A stretch of 64,000 bases of DNA from Firm-13 sp037143795 (GTDB lineage: Bacteria; Bacillota; Clostridia; Saccharofermentanales; Saccharofermentanaceae), in assembly GCA_037143795.1 (NCBI GenBank), contig JBAWXZ010000017.1:17334-81333 (forward strand). Reading direction: 5' to 3'. Below are positions 8,064-16,213 of this stretch, in pieces (the first letter of the stretch is position 1; each line of letters starts with the position of its first letter). The notes beneath the pieces were generated by a model. It made no database searches. It saw nothing but the letters and a program-made list of their open reading frames with translations, and was not told the DNA's origin. The position numbers were made by a program, and so were the translations under genes.

Positions 8064-9476
8064 ATGAAAAAAACCACTTTCGGCGTTATAATAACCAACC
8101 GCAGTTTCTTTCCCGCGCATCTGGTCAAAGTAGCACGCGATGAGATTCTTGCGAAACTTCAGGCAAAAGGCATCGACGCAGTCATTCTCAGTGAAGACGA
8201 CACGCCTCTTGGAGCGGTTATGACCTATTCGGATTCACAGGCCTGTGCAAAACTTTTTAATGCAACCCGTGATGCCATTGACGGAATTCTTGTAATACTG
8301 CCGAATTTTGGTGATGAAGTAGGTGTCGCAACAGCAATTGACCTCGCCAGGCTCAATGTTCCGATCCTTATTCAGGCATGTGATGATACCCTTGACCACA
8401 TGCAGCTTGAAAACAGGCGCGATGCATTCTGCGGCAAACTATCCCTTTGCAACAACCTTTATCAGCGTGATATCAAATTCAGTCTGACCAGGCAGCATAC
8501 CTGCGATATTAACAGTCCTTCCTTCGATACGGAACTTGATACATTCGCGTCGGTTTGCCGTGTTGTCGGGGGTGTTCGTTCAGCCCGCATTGCAGCGATC
8601 GGTGCACGGCCCGACGCCTTTCACACGGTTCGGTTCTCAGAAAAATTGCTTCAGAAATACGGTATCACGGTCTCGGTTGTTGATATGTCGGAAATAATCT
8701 TTGCTGCCCAAAGTATGCCAGGCAACCGGGAGGTCGAGGCCAAAATTACTGAGATTAAGGCTTACGGGAAAATTGCTCCAGGAATTGAAGAGAATAAACT
8801 TGTTCTCCAGGCCAAGCTGATCCTTACGATTGAAAAATGGATTGCCGACCATGACTGTGATGCGAGCGCTATCCAGTGCTGGGACTCGATTCAGAACAAT
8901 TATGGTGTAGCGACCTGCCTTGCGATGAGCATGATGGGGGAGAAGGGCTTGCCCAGCGCCTGCGAAATGGACATCACAGGAGCATTAACAATGTATGCAC
9001 TGTATCTGGCATCAGGAAACCCGTCCGCTTATTTTGACTGGAATAACAATTTTACTAGTGACCGCAATAAATGCGTCAGCCTCCATTGCTCGAACTTTCC
9101 GGCGTCGTTTTTCGGACACAATGATTTTGAAATCGGAAATCTCGGTGTCCTCGGCACGACACTTGGGTCTGATCACTGCTTTGGCGCCTGTAAAGCACAA
9201 ATCAAGGAAGGTCCGATGACCTATGCCAAAATAACCACCGATGATAAGAACGGCAAAATTAAACTTTATGTCGGAGAAGGTGCGTTTCTCAAAGATCCCG
9301 TTGAAACGGAAGGCGGCGTAGCTGTATGTTCAGTCCCGGATTTACAGGGACTAATGGGATATATGTGCAGGAACGGATTTGAACACCATGTTGCCATGAA
9401 CCGCGCCAATGTCGCCGGAGTGCTGGAAGAGGCACTTGGAAACTATCTTGGATGGGACGTGTACCGGCACAGCTGA
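8064..9476 (+). CDS. L-fucose/L-arabinose isomerase family protein
   Basis: This 470-residue protein belongs to the family of metal-dependent aldose-ketose isomerases related to L-fucose and L-arabinose isomerase. The N-terminal half has the substrate-binding Rossmann-like fold (ILPNFGDEVGVATAI near residue 78). The C-terminal half keeps candidate Mn ligands: Glu and Asp in the SACEMDITGA segment near 300, Asp in YFDWNN near 328, and His in LHCSNFP near 343. Placed after the transporter and mutarotase and with a kinase and transketolase in the same operon, it should convert the imported aldose to the ketose used by the FGGY kinase. Known apiose isomerases may come from another fold, so identity of substrate remains open. 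Confidence 0.85.
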   Translation: MKKTTFGVIITNRSFFPAHLVKVARDEILAKLQAKGIDAVILSEDDTPLGAVMTYSDSQACAKLFNATRDAIDGILVILPNFGDEVGVATAIDLARLNVPILIQACDDTLDHMQLENRRDAFCGKLSLCNNLYQRDIKFSLTRQHTCDINSPSFDTELDTFASVCRVVGGVRSARIAAIGARPDAFHTVRFSEKLLQKYGITVSVVDMSEIIFAAQSMPGNREVEAKITEIKAYGKIAPGIEENKLVLQAKLILTIEKWIADHDCDASAIQCWDSIQNNYGVATCLAMSMMGEKGLPSACEMDITGALTMYALYLASGNPSAYFDWNNNFTSDRNKCVSLHCSNFPASFFGHNDFEIGNLGVLGTTLGSDHCFGACKAQIKEGPMTYAKITTDDKNGKIKLYVGEGAFLKDPVETEGGVAVCSVPDLQGLMGYMCRNGFEHHVAMNRANVAGVLEEALGNYLGWDVYRHS

Positions 9477-9497
9477 TACTGAACTCATAGTTTTTCT

Positions 9498-9549
9498 CCT
9501 CACACATCAGCATCATCGTCAAAGGCGCTGGTGCTGAAGTGCTGTGAGG
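9498..9549 (+). terminator. imperfect hairpin at operon end
   Basis: CCTCACA at 9498-9504 pairs with TGTGAGG at 9543-9549, and the stem extends inward through TCAGCA/TGCTGA with two small bulges. No T run follows, so this may be a Rho-type or stabilising structure. It marks a likely transcript end 20 bases after the isomerase gene and separates it from the PfkB kinase. Confidence 0.4.
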
Positions 9550-9597
9550 GGTATGCAAAGCGGAGATTGGATATACATGGCGTTATCATATATCGTT

Positions 9598-9622
9598 TGA
9601 TTAATGTATACTTACTTAATCA
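9598..9622. promoter_or_regulatory. candidate operator, inverted repeat
   Basis: TGATTAA at 9598-9604 and TTAATCA at 9616-9622 form a perfect 7-base inverted repeat with an 11-base spacer. A weak promoter (TTACTT at 9612 and TATATA at 9636, 18-base spacer) overlaps its right arm. This would suit a repressor site controlling the PfkB kinase. The regulator is not in the window. Confidence 0.35.
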
Positions 9623-9701
9623 GCATGATGTCAGATATATAAGCAGGATACAAGAAAATTTACCCGCTGCGGAATGAATATACATTGAAAGGAATGATAC
9701 C

Positions 9702-10601
9702 ATGAAAGTTTTGGTTTTCGGATCCTTGAATATCGATTATGTTATGGCGGTCGACCATATAATTGCCCCGGGTGAGACCGAGAAAATTAACCGGATGCAG
9801 GTCTTTCCCGGCGGCAAGGGACTCAATCAGGCCGCGGCTATAGCAAGGGCCGGATTTCCGGTGGTTATGGCAGGGAATGTCGGAAAGTCCGACTGCCGTC
9901 TACTGCTTGATACGCTGGCATCGTATGGTGTTGACTGCAGTCATGTTCGCAAACTGCAGGGACTTAGCGGTTCTGCTTACATCCAGGTCGATCCTTCCGC
10001 ACAGAACTGCATTCTGATCGCAGCTAATGCAAACGGGATGAATACACAGGCAAGCATCGAAGCCGTACTCAGCCAGTTTTATGCCGGTGATCTGCTGCTT
10101 CTGCAGAATGAGGTCAATCTTCTTGATTACATCGTATGTGTTGCCCATCAACGCGGAATGCGCATCTACCTTAACCCGTCGCCTTTTAACGAGCAGCTTC
10201 AAAAAGTGCCGCTTGAACTTGTCGACGGTTTTATTTTTAACGAAGTTGAAGGTGAGCAGATGACCGGTGAAAAAACACCGGCAAAGATCCTGAAAGCGAT
10301 GCGGACACGGTTTTCCCATTCTGAACTTCTGCTGACCCTCGGTGCGCAGGGTGCCATACTGATGCGGGGATCAAGAAAAATCCGTCAAATGGCATATTCG
10401 GTCAAACCGGTCGATACAACTGCCGCCGGTGATACTTTCACCGGGTTTTATCTGGCTGAAATAGCGCGCAGGTCAACCGCACAGGTCGCTCTCGACCGTG
10501 CCTCGAAAGCCGCTGCGATAGCGACGACACGACATGGCGCAGCATCATCCATTCCTTCGATTCAGGAAGTGCTGGATTCCGAGCTGACGTGTCTGGACTG
10601 A
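9702..10601 (+). CDS. PfkB-family sugar kinase (ribokinase-like)
   Basis: This 299-residue protein belongs to the PfkB family and most resembles ribokinase, which phosphorylates ribose at C5 with ATP. The first PfkB signature lies in PGGKGLNQAAAIARAG at residues 36-51, the second in DTTAAGDTFTGFYLAE near 243, whose aspartate is the catalytic base. It carries the NxN-type start LNIDYVM expected for substrate binding. It is 225 bases beyond the isomerase, with its own putative promoter and operator, and is followed by a strong terminator, so it is probably a separate unit. It may serve the same sugar system or handle ribose or deoxyribose. Confidence 0.87.
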   Translation: MKVLVFGSLNIDYVMAVDHIIAPGETEKINRMQVFPGGKGLNQAAAIARAGFPVVMAGNVGKSDCRLLLDTLASYGVDCSHVRKLQGLSGSAYIQVDPSAQNCILIAANANGMNTQASIEAVLSQFYAGDLLLLQNEVNLLDYIVCVAHQRGMRIYLNPSPFNEQLQKVPLELVDGFIFNEVEGEQMTGEKTPAKILKAMRTRFSHSELLLTLGAQGAILMRGSRKIRQMAYSVKPVDTTAAGDTFTGFYLAEIARRSTAQVALDRASKAAAIATTRHGAASSIPSIQEVLDSELTCLD

Positions 10602-10649
10602 AGAATTTAACAGTGTTTTGGAATAATCAAAAACCATAGCCGAAAAACA

Positions 10650-10678
10650 AAGGGACTTCACACTGAAGTCCCTTTTTT
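10650..10678 (+). terminator. Rho-independent terminator
   Basis: AAGGGACTTCA and TGAAGTCCCTT pair around a CAC loop and are followed by a run of six T residues. It ends the PfkB kinase transcript. Confidence 0.92.
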
Positions 10679-10817
10679 AATTAAAAAGCGGTAAAATATG
10701 GAAGTGACCGCAGCAGCCAGCCAACCGGGGATTATGATGCATATTGATGCTTTATTTATGCACACCAAAGCCGCCATCCCATCGCCCGTCAGATTGTCCG
10801 AAAGAGTTAATACCGCT

Positions 10818-10847
10818 TTGAAGATTCCACAATATATGTAATATAAT
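10818..10847 (+). promoter_or_regulatory. sigma-A-type promoter for the signalling cluster
   Basis: TTGAAG at 10818-10823 and a perfect TATAAT at 10842-10847 are 18 bases apart, and lie about 55 bases before the first GGDEF/HD-GYP gene. The rest of the 297-base gap holds the upstream terminator and no convincing gene. Confidence 0.55.
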
Positions 10848-10904
10848 GAAAGCAATATACGATGGGATGAAAGGCATATAAGGGAATGGAAAGGAGCAAT
10901 GACA

Positions 10905-13304
10905 ATGACCGGTAATTTCCTCCCCCGGGATAAAGAACTACCATTTCAGGAAGCCGATACTACCACCGGAGAAGAACAGGATGCCGGAGCGAATATCATA
11001 GCGCCGGATGATGTGTCTGCGAATCATACAAGACTGCAGAATCCCCCCGACGTAAATGCTTCTGAAAAGGCCATTACTCCTTTACAATTCCCTGAGTCAC
11101 TGCTGTTAAATACTATTATGAGAAATTCTCTCGATACAATATATTTCAAAGATATTAATTCTAAATTCGTAATGAACAACATGGCTCATGCGCGTCAGTT
11201 TCATATTGCTGATCCCCGTGACATGGTTGGCAAGTGTGATTCGGATTTTTTCACGGAGGAATATTCGAGAAATACAGTTCGCGAAGAGCAGGAAATTATA
11301 CGCACAGGCATCCCGCTGATTGGACATATTGAATCATATGAAGAAATTCCCGGTAAAGTTATGTGGTTCTCCGCTTCCAAATATCCGCTTTATGATGAAA
11401 ACGGGAAAATCATCGGTACCTGGGGGATATCAAGGGATATAACTGAATACGAGCAGACAAAGGAGGCGCTGAGGGATAGTGAGGAACGGCACAGGCAATT
11501 AAGTGAGCAGAGCCGGTCATTTACATGGGAGGTGGATGAGCTGGGTCTGTTTTCTTATGTTGACCCTATATCCGAGCTTGTTCTTGGTTACCGGTCAGAT
11601 GAACTGATTGGCAGGAAACACTTTTATGATTTGTGTCCCGAAGGAGAACAGGAAGAGTTCAAGCAAGCCGTATTTGATGTTTTCAGGCGGAAGGAAATGT
11701 TCCAGAATTATGAATATAAATCATTAGCCAAAGATGGGCATGTGCTGTGGCTCACGTGTAATGGTATTCCTATGTTGAAATCTGATGGAAACCTGCGCGG
11801 TTATCGTGGAAGCAGCACGGATATTTCAGAACGCAAGCAAGCTGAGATGACAATGCTGTCAAACCGGAGACAGCTGACGGACGTAATCGAATTTCTGCCT
11901 GATGCCACTGTCGCTATTGATAATAACAAACGCATCATCATTTGGAACAAAGCTATTGAGAAAATGACAGGTATACCTGTCGCGGAGATGATTGGCAAAG
12001 GCGATTACGCTTACTCAATCCCATTATATGGGGTGCCGCAGTCACAATTGATGGATTTAGTCTTTATGGATGATAAAAAACCTGATTTCCAATACCCCAA
12101 CCTCACACGAGAAGGCGACACCCTTATGACAGAAGTATTTTGCCCGGTCCTGCACAATAATGAAGGAGCATGGGTTTCTATTAAAGCCGCTCCTCTGCAT
12201 GATCAGGCCGGCAGCATTATCGGTGCTATCGAGAGTCTGCGTGACATTACCGATCAAAAACAGAAAGAAAAGCAAATCCTCTATCTCAGTTATCACGACC
12301 AGCTTACCGGACTCTATAATCGCAGGTTTTACGAAGAAGAACTGATGAGACTTGACACTCCAAGAAACCTTCCCCTGGCAATAATTATGGGTGATGTGAA
12401 CGGGTTAAAGATTACTAATGATTCTTTTGGACACGACAAAGGTGATGAACTTCTCATGAAATCAGCAGAAATGATCAAAAAGGAGTGCAGGGCTGATGAA
12501 ATTGTAGCCAGGCTCGGCGGGGATGAGTTTGTTATGATATTACCCCAAACAGCCTCTGTCGAAGCAGAACAGATCATTGAACGTATCAAGAACCGATTAG
12601 CTAAGGAAAAAGTCGGGCCAATGGATATTTCCATTTCTTTTGGATACGGGATAAAGCAAAATGAAAAAGAAAATATTCTGGATGCATACAAAAATGCTGA
12701 AGATCAAATGTATAGAAACAAGCTCTCTGAAAGCTCCGCCATAAAAAATAAAACAATAATCCAGATTTTGAATACATTGTATGAAAAATCCAGCCGTGAG
12801 CAATTGCATTCAATACGAGTCAGTGAGATCTGTGAAGCAATTTCTACCAGGATGAATTTTAACAAAGATGATATCGCACAAATAAAATTAGCAGGGCTTC
12901 TGCATGATATAGGGAAAATCGAAATTGATAAAAAATTACTCAATGAGCCCAATAGTTTAAATAAGGCTGAATGGGAACAAATAAGAAGACATCCCGAAAT
13001 AGGGTATCGCATATTGAGTTCAACAAAGGAATTTTCGAAAACAGCGGATTATGTTCTTGAGCACCAGGAAAGATGGGATGGGAAAGGATATCCCAGGGGC
13101 CTGAAAGGCGAAGAAATATCAATACAGGCAAGGATTGTTGCTGTTGCAGATTCGTATGATGCTATGACTACCAACAGAATTTATGGTAAAGCTTTAACCG
13201 AAGAAGACGCCGTAAAAGAAATAAAAAGATGTTCCGGGACTCAATTTGATCCGCGAATTGCAAGAGTGCTGATAGAGTCGGTATTAGGAAGAGTGTGGGA
13301 ATAA
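10905..13304 (+). CDS. PAS-PAS-PAS-GGDEF-HD-GYP signalling protein
   Basis: This protein of about 799 residues senses a signal through three PAS domains (roughly residues 66-185, 190-308 and 320-450) and carries both a GGDEF domain, which makes c-di-GMP, and a HD-GYP domain, which degrades it. GGDEF is intact near residue 538. The product-inhibition site nine residues upstream reads RADE where RxxD is expected, so feedback inhibition may be weak. The HD-GYP domain has HDIGK near 667 and HQERWDGKGYP near 724, where the usual second histidine of HHE is Gln. No membrane segment is evident. The ATG at 10899 is only 2 bases from AAGGAG, so 10905 is preferred. The gene is more AT-rich than its neighbours. 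Confidence 0.9.
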   Translation: MTGNFLPRDKELPFQEADTTTGEEQDAGANIIAPDDVSANHTRLQNPPDVNASEKAITPLQFPESLLLNTIMRNSLDTIYFKDINSKFVMNNMAHARQFHIADPRDMVGKCDSDFFTEEYSRNTVREEQEIIRTGIPLIGHIESYEEIPGKVMWFSASKYPLYDENGKIIGTWGISRDITEYEQTKEALRDSEERHRQLSEQSRSFTWEVDELGLFSYVDPISELVLGYRSDELIGRKHFYDLCPEGEQEEFKQAVFDVFRRKEMFQNYEYKSLAKDGHVLWLTCNGIPMLKSDGNLRGYRGSSTDISERKQAEMTMLSNRRQLTDVIEFLPDATVAIDNNKRIIIWNKAIEKMTGIPVAEMIGKGDYAYSIPLYGVPQSQLMDLVFMDDKKPDFQYPNLTREGDTLMTEVFCPVLHNNEGAWVSIKAAPLHDQAGSIIGAIESLRDITDQKQKEKQILYLSYHDQLTGLYNRRFYEEELMRLDTPRNLPLAIIMGDVNGLKITNDSFGHDKGDELLMKSAEMIKKECRADEIVARLGGDEFVMILPQTASVEAEQIIERIKNRLAKEKVGPMDISISFGYGIKQNEKENILDAYKNAEDQMYRNKLSESSAIKNKTIIQILNTLYEKSSREQLHSIRVSEICEAISTRMNFNKDDIAQIKLAGLLHDIGKIEIDKKLLNEPNSLNKAEWEQIRRHPEIGYRILSSTKEFSKTADYVLEHQERWDGKGYPRGLKGEEISIQARIVAVADSYDAMTTNRIYGKALTEEDAVKEIKRCSGTQFDPRIARVLIESVLGRVWE

Positions 13305-13424
13305 TTTCCGGATAATCCGCGCGGGGACGAATATGGGAACCTTCGTGGATGCAGTCAATGCGGAAGGTAAAGCAGGAGAAGGGGCAAGTGAATATTTCTC
13401 TCTCAGCAAAAGAAAGGATAGTGA

Positions 13425-13871
13425 ATGGATATGGAATTGAAAACGATTCTTTATGTTGAGGACAGTATGCTCGATGTTGAATTGACGTTGGAAGTACTCA
13501 AAGAGAACAACATCATAAATCCAGTGGTTGTGACCAATGACGGTATTGAGGCACTGGAATATTTAAGGTGTGAAGGACAGTTTGGTAATAGAAAAAAAGG
13601 CAATCCCGGAATGATTTTGCTGGATTTAAAAATGCCGAGAATGGATGGCCTGGAATTTCTGGACACAGTAAAAAAAGATGATAGATTCAGAAAAATTCCT
13701 GTAATAATGATGACTTCCTCGCGGGAAGAAAAGGATCTGGTCAGGGGATATGACCTTGGGGTAAATGCGTATGTAGTGAAACCGGTCGACTTTAATGCTT
13801 TTGCAAATATAGTAAAAGAAATAGGGATATTCTGGGCGATTATTAACGAATTGCCTTCGGGAAAAGGATGA
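13425..13871 (+). CDS. single-domain response regulator (CheY/Rcp1-like)
   Basis: This 148-residue protein is a lone receiver domain. The acidic pair is in YVEDSMLD near residue 13, the phospho-acceptor Asp is in LLDLKMPRMDG near 67, the conserved Thr/Ser in MMTSS near 100 and Lys in VVKPVD near 122. The spacing and the long insert after helix 2 resemble Rcp1-type regulators that partner with phytochrome-like or PAS-containing histidine kinases. It has no output domain. AGAAAGGA lies 6 bases before the start, and the next gene begins 4 bases after its stop, so both are co-transcribed. No histidine kinase is nearby, so its partner must be encoded elsewhere. Confidence 0.92.
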   Translation: MDMELKTILYVEDSMLDVELTLEVLKENNIINPVVVTNDGIEALEYLRCEGQFGNRKKGNPGMILLDLKMPRMDGLEFLDTVKKDDRFRKIPVIMMTSSREEKDLVRGYDLGVNAYVVKPVDFNAFANIVKEIGIFWAIINELPSGKG

Positions 13872-13875
13872 AAAT

Positions 13876-15429
13876 ATGGATCAAAGTGCAGACGTAAAAA
13901 GTCAGTTGAAGATACTTAACCTGGAAGATTCGCCGATGGATGCCGAACTGCTTTATGAGTATCTTTGCGAAAATTCCGGATATGAAATTCAAATGGATAT
14001 TGTTGTGAAGGAAGATGAATTTGTTTCTTCAATATCCAGTAACCAATATGACCTCATTCTTTCCGATTTCAGGATGCCTGGATTTGATGGCTTTGCAGCC
14101 TTGAAACATGTTAAGGCTATTTGCCCTGCCACTCCTTTTATCTGTGTTTCCGGAACAATAGGCGAGGAGAGTGCCGTTGAACTTCTGAAACAGGGCGCTA
14201 CAGACTATGTCCTGAAAGATAAATTGGGCAGACTGATCTTTTCGATAGAAAGAGCGATTCGGGAATCCAGGGAAGCGCAGGATAAAGAAGAGCGGGCAGC
14301 AGAACTAATCGCAGTTAATAAAGAACTTGTCTTACTTAATCAAGAAAAAGACATGCGTGCAGCGGAATTAATCAGAACGAATGAAAAGCTTGCTGTGCAA
14401 AACCAAAAGGTACTATATCTTAACCATCATGATTATTTAACAGGTCTTTATAATAGAATTTTCTTTGAAACAGAAAGAAAACGCATTGATACACAAAGAC
14501 AGCTGCCCATTTCAATAATTATGGGAGATATTAACGGATTAAAATTAATTAATGATGGCTTCGGACACAATAAGGGGGATGAAACTATTATTAATGTTGC
14601 TGCTATTTTAAAGGGCTGCGGAAGAGAGGAAGATATTGTAGCAAGAATCGGAGGGGATGAGTTTATGATTTTACTTCCCCAAACGGATAGTCAGGCAGCT
14701 CAAATGGTATGCACCCGCATATATGATGCATGTAAAGAACATTCGTCAAACGACGGCTCAATTTATCCGAGCATTTCACTGGGACATGCAACTAAAAACA
14801 AAGCAACTGAGATGATGGATGTCATTATGCTGGATGCGGAAGAATCAATGGCGAAGCAAAAGCTTTTGGAAAGCAGAAGTGCCCACAGCTCAATAATAGG
14901 ATCTATTAAAGCAATGATGTTTGAAAAAAGCCAGGAAACCGAGGAACATGCAGAGAGACTGATTCAACTTTCGAAATCAATCGGATCAGCGCTGTCCCTG
15001 ACAGATGATCAGTTAAATGAGCTTGCGTTATTATCCACACTTCATGATATCGGTAAAATGAGTATATCTGCTGAAATCTTATCCAAACCAGGAAAACTCA
15101 ATGAAGTTGAATGGATCGAAATGAAAAGGCATCCGGAGGTTGGCTTCAGGATAGCGCAGGCAACTTCCGAACTTGTTCCGATAGCGAAATATATCCTCTG
15201 CCATCACGAAAGATGGGACGGCAAAGGATACCCTCAAGGTCTTAGAGGAGAGCATATTCCGCTCTTATCCCGCATAATGTCCATAGTGGATTCATTTGAT
15301 GCGATGACAAATGACAGGGCATATCGACCTGCCATGACAAAGGAAGCTGCGATGGAAGAAATCAGGGTGAATGCAGGAACTCAATTTGATCCAAAGATTT
15401 CGCTGTTGTTCCTCAAATTGAATGCATAG
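13876..15429 (+). CDS. receiver-GGDEF-HD-GYP response regulator
   Basis: This 517-residue protein joins a receiver domain (residues 10-130; phospho-acceptor Asp in LILSDFRMPGFDG near 60), a short coiled-coil-like linker (about 131-180), a GGDEF domain and a HD-GYP domain. GGDEF is intact near 258 and preceded by REED, a good RxxD inhibition site. HDIGK near 389 and the canonical HHERWDGKGYP near 442 suggest an active phosphodiesterase. Phosphorylation of the receiver should set the balance between synthesis and breakdown of c-di-GMP. The GGDEF and HD-GYP parts look closely related to those of the PAS protein upstream, as if the two genes arose by duplication with different sensor modules. Confidence 0.92.
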   Translation: MDQSADVKSQLKILNLEDSPMDAELLYEYLCENSGYEIQMDIVVKEDEFVSSISSNQYDLILSDFRMPGFDGFAALKHVKAICPATPFICVSGTIGEESAVELLKQGATDYVLKDKLGRLIFSIERAIRESREAQDKEERAAELIAVNKELVLLNQEKDMRAAELIRTNEKLAVQNQKVLYLNHHDYLTGLYNRIFFETERKRIDTQRQLPISIIMGDINGLKLINDGFGHNKGDETIINVAAILKGCGREEDIVARIGGDEFMILLPQTDSQAAQMVCTRIYDACKEHSSNDGSIYPSISLGHATKNKATEMMDVIMLDAEESMAKQKLLESRSAHSSIIGSIKAMMFEKSQETEEHAERLIQLSKSIGSALSLTDDQLNELALLSTLHDIGKMSISAEILSKPGKLNEVEWIEMKRHPEVGFRIAQATSELVPIAKYILCHHERWDGKGYPQGLRGEHIPLLSRIMSIVDSFDAMTNDRAYRPAMTKEAAMEEIRVNAGTQFDPKISLLFLKLNA

Positions 15430-15552
15430 TAGTTTCAGCCATTCTTATACAGCATCTAACCTTAGAATAGGGAGATTGCAGAAAGCCTTACGCTCTGTGA
15501 ACATATTATTTTTCATGATATAAAAATCATCATATCCGGGAGGTGGAAAATC

Positions 15553-15693
15553 ATGAAAAGATTAATTTCCATCGTGCTGCTCACTGGCTTGATTACACTC
15601 ATCGCAGGCTGTTTCGGTTTTCAACCACACACAACCACTGAGGACAGGCCTACAACCGATGAGTCTGCTGAACATAAAAGCGATGACGGTTGA
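15553..15693 (+). CDS. small putative lipoprotein, possibly frameshifted
   Basis: This 46-codon gene starts at an ATG 7 bases after GGGAGGTGG. It encodes a classic lipoprotein signal peptide (KRLISIVLLTGLITLIAGC, lipobox LIAGC with Cys19) followed by a short polar Thr/Asp/Glu-rich tail. The family is not recognised. A second open frame (15659-15805) overlaps its end and continues with a plausible protein sequence, so the gene may once have been longer and suffered a +1 shift. Without a homologue, either a genuine small lipoprotein or a decayed gene is possible. Confidence 0.5.
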   Translation: MKRLISIVLLTGLITLIAGCFGFQPHTTTEDRPTTDESAEHKSDDG

Positions 15694-15828
15694 ATCGCTG
15701 CTTTACAGCTTCAATGATTGGGCATACTTTGCCAATAGTATCGGCATTGCTCACGAATTCACCAATTTTCAAAATCTGAACATATCTGCCTTTCCCGGGG
15801 TTTGAATCCGTCAGTTGTTCAACCGCAT

Positions 15829-15868
15829 CAAAAAAGAAGCACCCCCGAAAGGGGTACTTCTTTTTTTT
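15829..15868. terminator. bidirectional Rho-independent terminator
   Basis: AAGAAG-C-ACCCC and GGGGT-A-CTTCTT form a stem around a short loop, with T8 on the plus side and T6 on the minus side. It ends the tRNA-Ser transcript on the minus strand and the small lipoprotein transcript on the plus strand. Confidence 0.88.
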
Positions 15869-15872
15869 GATC

Positions 15873-15963
15873 TGGCGGAGAAGGAGGGATTCGAACCCTC
15901 GCGCCGGTTTCCCGACAAACGCATTTCGAGTGCGCCCCGTTATGACCACTTCGATACTTCTCC
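15873..15963 (-). tRNA. tRNA-Ser (CGA)
   Basis: Read on the minus strand, GGAGAAG pairs with CTTCTCC in a full acceptor stem, with discriminator G and an encoded CCA at 15873-15875. The anticodon loop CTCGAAA gives anticodon CGA (reads UCG). The long variable arm is typical of serine tRNAs, as is the total length of 91 with CCA. GGTTCGAATCC is the T loop. Confidence 0.95.
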
Positions 15964-16012
15964 GTGTTTGGCAGTATGTTATCAGTAAAAAGATACAGAT
16001 AAATGCCTTTTA

Positions 16013-16041
16013 ATTATAGAGGGACATCCTAATTGCGTCAA
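16013..16041 (-). promoter_or_regulatory. promoter of tRNA-Ser
   Basis: On the minus strand TTGACG (16036-16041) and TATAAT (16013-16018) are separated by exactly 17 bases and lie about 50 bases before the tRNA 5' end. The remainder of the 16042-16213 gap is AT-rich and holds nothing else I can identify. Confidence 0.75.
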
Positions 16042-16213
16042 GACATTCATGTTAGCAGTAATATTGCATCAACATTTATATCTTTATGATTAATTACTTC
16101 CAAAAGATGATGTTCACGATTACAAAATCAAAGAATATAGGTTGCTCATTTGTTTGAAAAGCGATAAGATTACACATAACTTATAGAATTATGCACTTTG
16201 CGAAGGGGCAAGA

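Noticed and set aside
10698..10841. 47-codon plus-strand frame between the kinase terminator and the GGDEF gene
   Set aside because: No ribosome binding site and no recognisable sequence; it also runs into the promoter of the next gene.
15650..15949. Minus-strand frame of 99 codons
   Set aside because: It runs through tRNA-Ser and the terminator, so it cannot be a real gene.
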